Positions 61,192-64,000 of a DNA stretch of 64,000 nt are shown piece by piece. The stretch is from Serinibacter arcticus (GTDB taxonomy: Bacteria; Actinomycetota; Actinomycetes; Actinomycetales; Beutenbergiaceae), in assembly GCF_004786095.1 (NCBI RefSeq), contig NZ_RHPJ01000002.1, forward strand, positions 951,206 through 1,015,205, in the 5' to 3' direction. The translations under genes and the position numbers were made by a program. The notes under the pieces are model-generated. The model made no database searches. It was given only the letters and a program-made list of their open reading frames with translations, and was not told where the DNA came from. Positions within the stretch are counted from its first letter, which is position 1. Every line of letters starts with the position of its first letter.

Positions 61192-62468
61192 GCACCACCT
61201 TCGCCTCCCTCCGTCACCCCGCCTACCGCATCTGGTTCGTCGGCGCCCTCATCGCCAACATCGGGACCTGGATGCAGCGCATCGCCCAGGACTGGGTGGT
61301 GCTGACCGACCTCTCGGACCACTCCGGGCTCGCGGTCGGCATCGTCACGGCGCTGCAGTTCCTGCCGGCGCTCGTGCTCTCGCCGTACGCCGGGCTGCTC
61401 GCCGATCGGCTGCCGCGCAAGGCGATGCTGATGACGACGCAGGCGACGATGGGTGTGCTGGCCGGGGTGCTGGGGATCCTGGTGCTCACCGACGTCGTGC
61501 AGCTGTGGCACGTCTACGTGTTCGCGCTCCTGCTCGGGATGGCCTCGGCCATGGACGCGCCCGTGCGGCAGACGTTCGTGGCCGAGCTGGTGCCGGCCGA
61601 GGGGCTGCCCAACGCCGTCGGGCTCAACTCCGCCTCCTTCAACGCCGCGCGCCTCATCGGCCCGGCCGTCGCGGGACTTGCGATCGCGGCCATCGGCGCC
61701 GGGTGGGTGTTCGTGGTCAACGCCGGCACGTTCGCCTTCACCATCGCCGCGCTGCTGCTGATCAAGGACGCCGACCGCTTCCCGCTCGCCCACGCCGCCC
61801 GCGCCAAGGGCCAGCTGCGCGAGGGCGTGAACTACGTGCGGCGCCGCACCGACATCGTGCTGATCCTCGTGGTGCTGGGCGTCGTCGGCGCCCTCGGTCT
61901 GAACTTCCAGCTCACTTCCGCCGTCATGGCGACCACCGTGTTCGACAAGGGGTCCGCCGAGTACGGGCTGCTCGGCTCGGTCCTGGCGATCGGCTCGCTC
62001 GCCGGCGCGCTCCTGGCCGCCCGCCGCAGCCGTCCCCGCGTGCGTCTGGTGCTGTTCGCTGCGCTCGGATTCGGCATCTCGAGCGGGGTGATGGCGATGG
62101 CGCCCACCTACGAGCTGTACGCCCTGGCCGCGATCCCCGTCGGGTTCTGCACCCTGACGATGCTCACCGCCGCCAACGCCTACGTGCAGATGTCCACGGC
62201 ACCCGAGATGCGCGGCCGCGTGATGAGCCTCTACCTCATGGTCTTCCTCGGCACGACGCCGCTCGGCTCACCGCTGGTCGGCTGGGTCGCCGAGGCGTGG
62301 GGCGCCCGGTGGTCGGTCGGGATCGGCGCGATCGCCTCGATCGTCGTCGCCCTCGCCGCGATGCTCTGGGCTCGCCGCGCCTGGCACGTCGAGCTGCGCT
62401 ACGTGCGCAGCCCCCAGCGCCGCGTGCTGGTGCTCAGCGACGCCGACCGGATCGCCGAGGCGGCCTGA
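61188..62468 (+). CDS. MFS exporter (enterobactin-exporter-like, 12 TM)
   Basis: A 426-residue membrane protein. It begins SLRHPAYRIWFVGALIANIGTWMQRIAQDWVV, the pattern of MFS_3/EntS-like exporters, and has motif A as AGLLADRLPRKAMLM. VRRRTDIVLIL marks the central loop. About twelve hydrophobic segments are present. Coupling to a MarR gene indicates ligand-induced efflux, but the substrate is unknown and no siderophore genes are nearby. Confidence 0.92.
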   Translation: MSTTFASLRHPAYRIWFVGALIANIGTWMQRIAQDWVVLTDLSDHSGLAVGIVTALQFLPALVLSPYAGLLADRLPRKAMLMTTQATMGVLAGVLGILVLTDVVQLWHVYVFALLLGMASAMDAPVRQTFVAELVPAEGLPNAVGLNSASFNAARLIGPAVAGLAIAAIGAGWVFVVNAGTFAFTIAALLLIKDADRFPLAHAARAKGQLREGVNYVRRRTDIVLILVVLGVVGALGLNFQLTSAVMATTVFDKGSAEYGLLGSVLAIGSLAGALLAARRSRPRVRLVLFAALGFGISSGVMAMAPTYELYALAAIPVGFCTLTMLTAANAYVQMSTAPEMRGRVMSLYLMVFLGTTPLGSPLVGWVAEAWGARWSVGIGAIASIVVALAAMLWARRAWHVELRYVRSPQRRVLVLSDADRIAEAA

Positions 62469-62634
62469 CGCCTCACGGCGCGGGGGAGCCGCCGTCGCTG
62501 CACCTCGGCCAGGCGCCGCCGCCAAGGCCGATCCGTTGATGCTTCAACCATCCGGGTTAGGTTCGAGAGCGTGGCGGACGATCCTCGCCGTCGCACCCAC
62601 GGCCGCCCCGCGCCGTCAGACGAACTGGGAGAAC

Positions 62635-63210
62635 ATGACCACGATCGCCGTCATCCTCGGCAGCACCCGCCCCGGCCGCAACAGTGAGGCGGTGGCGAGG
62701 TGGATCCTCGACCTCGCCTCGGCCCGGACCGACGCCTCCTTCGAGCTCGTCGACGTCGCCGACCACGATCTGCCCCTGCTCGACGAGCCCGTGCCGGCCT
62801 CCATGGGCCAGTACCAGAACGAGCACACGAAGCGCTGGGCCGAGACCGTCGCCCGCTACGACGGGTACGTCTTCGTCACCCCCGAGTACAACCACTCGAC
62901 CTCCGGCGCGCTGAAGAACGCGATCGACTACGTCTACGCCGAGTGGAACAACAAGGCCGCGTCCTTCGTCAGCTACGGCAGCGCCGGCGGCGTCCGCGCC
63001 GTGGAGCACCTGCGGCTGATCGCGGCCGAGCTGCAGATCGCCACCGTCCGCGCGCAGGTCTCCCTGTCGCTGGCGGACGACTTCGAGAACTACTCGGAGT
63101 TCACGCCGCGCGAGCAGGCACTGCCGCAGGTCGAGACCATGCTCGACCAGCTCGTGTCCTGGACGAAGGCGCTGGAGTCCGTGCGTGCCGAGGGCGCCCC
63201 GGCGTCCTGA
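62635..63210 (+). CDS. NADPH-dependent FMN reductase
   Basis: A 191-residue flavodoxin-fold enzyme. IAVILGSTRPGRNSEAVA at 4-21 is the phosphate-binding loop for FMN, VFVTPEYNHSTSGALKNAID (about 79-98) is the signature P-E-Y-N-xS motif, and SYGSAGGVRAVEHLR completes the flavin site. Relatives reduce FMN, quinones, azo dyes or chromate using NAD(P)H. ATG 62635 is chosen because GGGAGA precedes it. The 166-base gap from the MFS gene suggests a separate transcript. Confidence 0.93.
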   Translation: MTTIAVILGSTRPGRNSEAVARWILDLASARTDASFELVDVADHDLPLLDEPVPASMGQYQNEHTKRWAETVARYDGYVFVTPEYNHSTSGALKNAIDYVYAEWNNKAASFVSYGSAGGVRAVEHLRLIAAELQIATVRAQVSLSLADDFENYSEFTPREQALPQVETMLDQLVSWTKALESVRAEGAPAS

Positions 63211-63227
63211 CGCCCCCACGGCGCGGG

Positions 63228-63266
63228 ACGATGCCCTACCTCGCCAGGAGCGAGGTGGGGCATCGT
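63228..63266. terminator. Hairpin between convergent FMN-reductase and VOC genes
   Basis: Arms 63228-63244 and 63250-63266 pair over 17 positions with one T-G wobble on the plus strand; loop CAGGA (5 nt). It lies 17 bases after the reductase stop and could terminate transcription from either side. The inner ACCTCGC/GCGAGGT resembles the inner stems of the hairpins at 31336 and 32610. Confidence 0.8.
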
Positions 63267-63334
63267 GCACGAAGGCGACGGGTCGAGTCCGCGATGCTCG
63301 AGCACCCGGTTCATCGCGGCGACCGGCGTTCGCC

Positions 63335-63775
63335 TCAGAGGATGGCGACCAGCTCGACGTTGATGTCGTCGGGGTCCTGCAGGGACAGGATGACCATCCC
63401 GGCGTCCTCGAGACGCGTGATCTCGCCGTGCTCGATGCCGGCCTCGTCCAGGCGTGCGACGGCGGTGCGGATCTCGTCCTCGGACGCCACCTGCAGGCTG
63501 AGGTGGTCGAGCCCCACCCGGGTGGAGCTGAAGGTGTCGCCGGGGGAGGCGACGGGACGCAGCCCGAGCAGCTGGTCGCCGACGGGGAAGCCGACACCGC
63601 CGTACATCTGCGCCTGGTCCTCACGGACGCCGGGCTCGTCGACCTTGTCGCTGAAGTCGAAGGCCGTCTCGGTGCCGAGGAGCTGCTGGTAGAACGCCTT
63701 GGACCGGTGGATGTCGGTCACGGTCAGCCGGATGTGGTGGATGGTGACGGGCCGGATGATCGGGGTGGAGGTCAT
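63335..63775 (-). CDS. VOC-superfamily (glyoxalase/dioxygenase-fold) protein
   Basis: A 146-residue protein with two beta-alpha-beta-beta-beta modules. TIHHIRLTVTDIHRSKAFYQQLLG supplies the first metal-ligand His and the typical helix, GLDHLSLQVAS supplies the second-module His, and LSLQDPDDINVELV ends with the metal-ligand Glu. The DPD-x-N-x-E ending is typical of glyoxalase-I/fosfomycin-resistance relatives. The substrate cannot be assigned. ATG 63775 is chosen over upstream starts because the conserved fold begins soon after. Confidence 0.88.
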   Translation of the reverse strand: MTSTPIIRPVTIHHIRLTVTDIHRSKAFYQQLLGTETAFDFSDKVDEPGVREDQAQMYGGVGFPVGDQLLGLRPVASPGDTFSSTRVGLDHLSLQVASEDEIRTAVARLDEAGIEHGEITRLEDAGMVILSLQDPDDINVELVAIL

Positions 63776-63879
63776 GGAGGACGTCTCGCTTCTCGTCGTC
63801 GATCGCGGAGGTGCTTGCCCTCCCACTCTGCGGCCGACGCGCGCCCGACGCCAGGATCTTGTGGCGGGCTGACGAACGA

Positions 63880-63917
63880 CGCCGCCCCCGCGGGTCCGAG
63901 GACCTGCGGGGGCGGCG
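63880..63917. terminator. Strong hairpin downstream of the gene at the right edge
   Basis: Arms 63880-63896 and 63901-63917 (17 pairs, one wobble) with a 4-nt loop. It lies 46 bases beyond a minus-strand stop at 63964-63966, consistent with a terminator for that gene. Confidence 0.7.
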
Positions 63918-63963
63918 CTTCGTGCGGGTGGTGCGGTGACTCTGGTGGTGCTACCTGCTGCTG

Positions 63964-64000
63964 TCAGTCGCCGACGTTGGAGAATCCGGCGTCGTCGTAG
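63964..64000 (-). CDS. C-terminal end of a gene cut by the right edge
   Basis: On the minus strand the last eleven codons read YDDAGFSNVGD before a TGA at 63964-63966. A strong hairpin 46 bases downstream supports a real gene end. The fragment is too short to identify. Confidence 0.45.
   Translation of the reverse strand, partial: YDDAGFSNVGD

Overview
The window is very GC-rich, with strong GC bias at third codon positions, many GTG starts and dense ATGA/GTGA gene overlaps. Lone groEL behind two HrcA/CIRCE sites, the cold-shock/DUF3027/XPB-helicase neighbourhood, PspA with a TPM-domain protein, a WXG100 protein and LPXTG/LANTG surface proteins all point to a Gram-positive actinobacterium. 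It is most likely one of the Micrococcales (Cellulomonadaceae-like, given the S-layer-anchored amylopullulanase). Genus is not resolved.

Layout. 1-7.3 kb: end of an unidentified gene, then a sortase-assembled pilus operon (large adhesin, backbone pilin, class C sortase). 7.3-14.2 kb: secreted GH15-like glucoamylase homologue, phytoene-desaturase-like FAD oxidoreductase, HTTM membrane protein with its partner, groEL, and a small proline-rich membrane protein. 14.2-20.9 kb: a 2134-residue secreted alpha-amylase/pullulanase with three C-terminal SLH repeats, preceded by a long hairpin and LacI-type operators. 20.9-23.4 kb: three tandem palindromes, a DUF4031-HD protein, an orphan WXG100 protein and a second HD-like protein whose HD pair is broken. 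23.5-31.3 kb: two-component system, NYN-domain protein, PspA, TPM-domain protein, 14-TM drug exporter. 31.3-38.1 kb: a Vsr/DUF559-like gene between two related hairpins, XPB-type helicase, helicase-associated protein, cold-shock protein, DUF3027 protein.

38.2-60.6 kb is an exopolysaccharide region. It starts with a WbaP-like initiating transferase co-translated with a histidine kinase and a degenerate-GGDEF membrane protein, with a convergent response regulator. After two small surface proteins come UDP-glucose dehydrogenase, a CAP lipoprotein, a low-molecular-weight tyrosine phosphatase, an Asp-box protein, a DUF4012 protein, a Wzz/BY-kinase, a WecG/TagA transferase, a GT2 transferase, a pyruvyltransferase-glycosyltransferase fusion, a Wzx flippase, a second pyruvyltransferase, an OpgC-like acyltransferase and a Wzy-like polymerase. 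Together these describe a Wzx/Wzy-type, uronate-containing, probably pyruvylated and acylated polymer controlled by tyrosine phosphorylation and a local two-component system. The core from about 50 to 60.6 kb looks less GC-biased than its surroundings. 60.7-64 kb: MarR regulator with an MFS exporter, an FMN reductase, a VOC-fold protein and the edge of another gene.

Two patterns cut across the window. At least nine genes have a TANNNT -10 element six or seven bases before the start codon, indicating leaderless transcripts. Several intergenic regions hold long hairpins; the pair around the DUF559 gene shows a compensatory base change. I saw no rRNA, tRNA, CRISPR array, insertion sequence or transposase.
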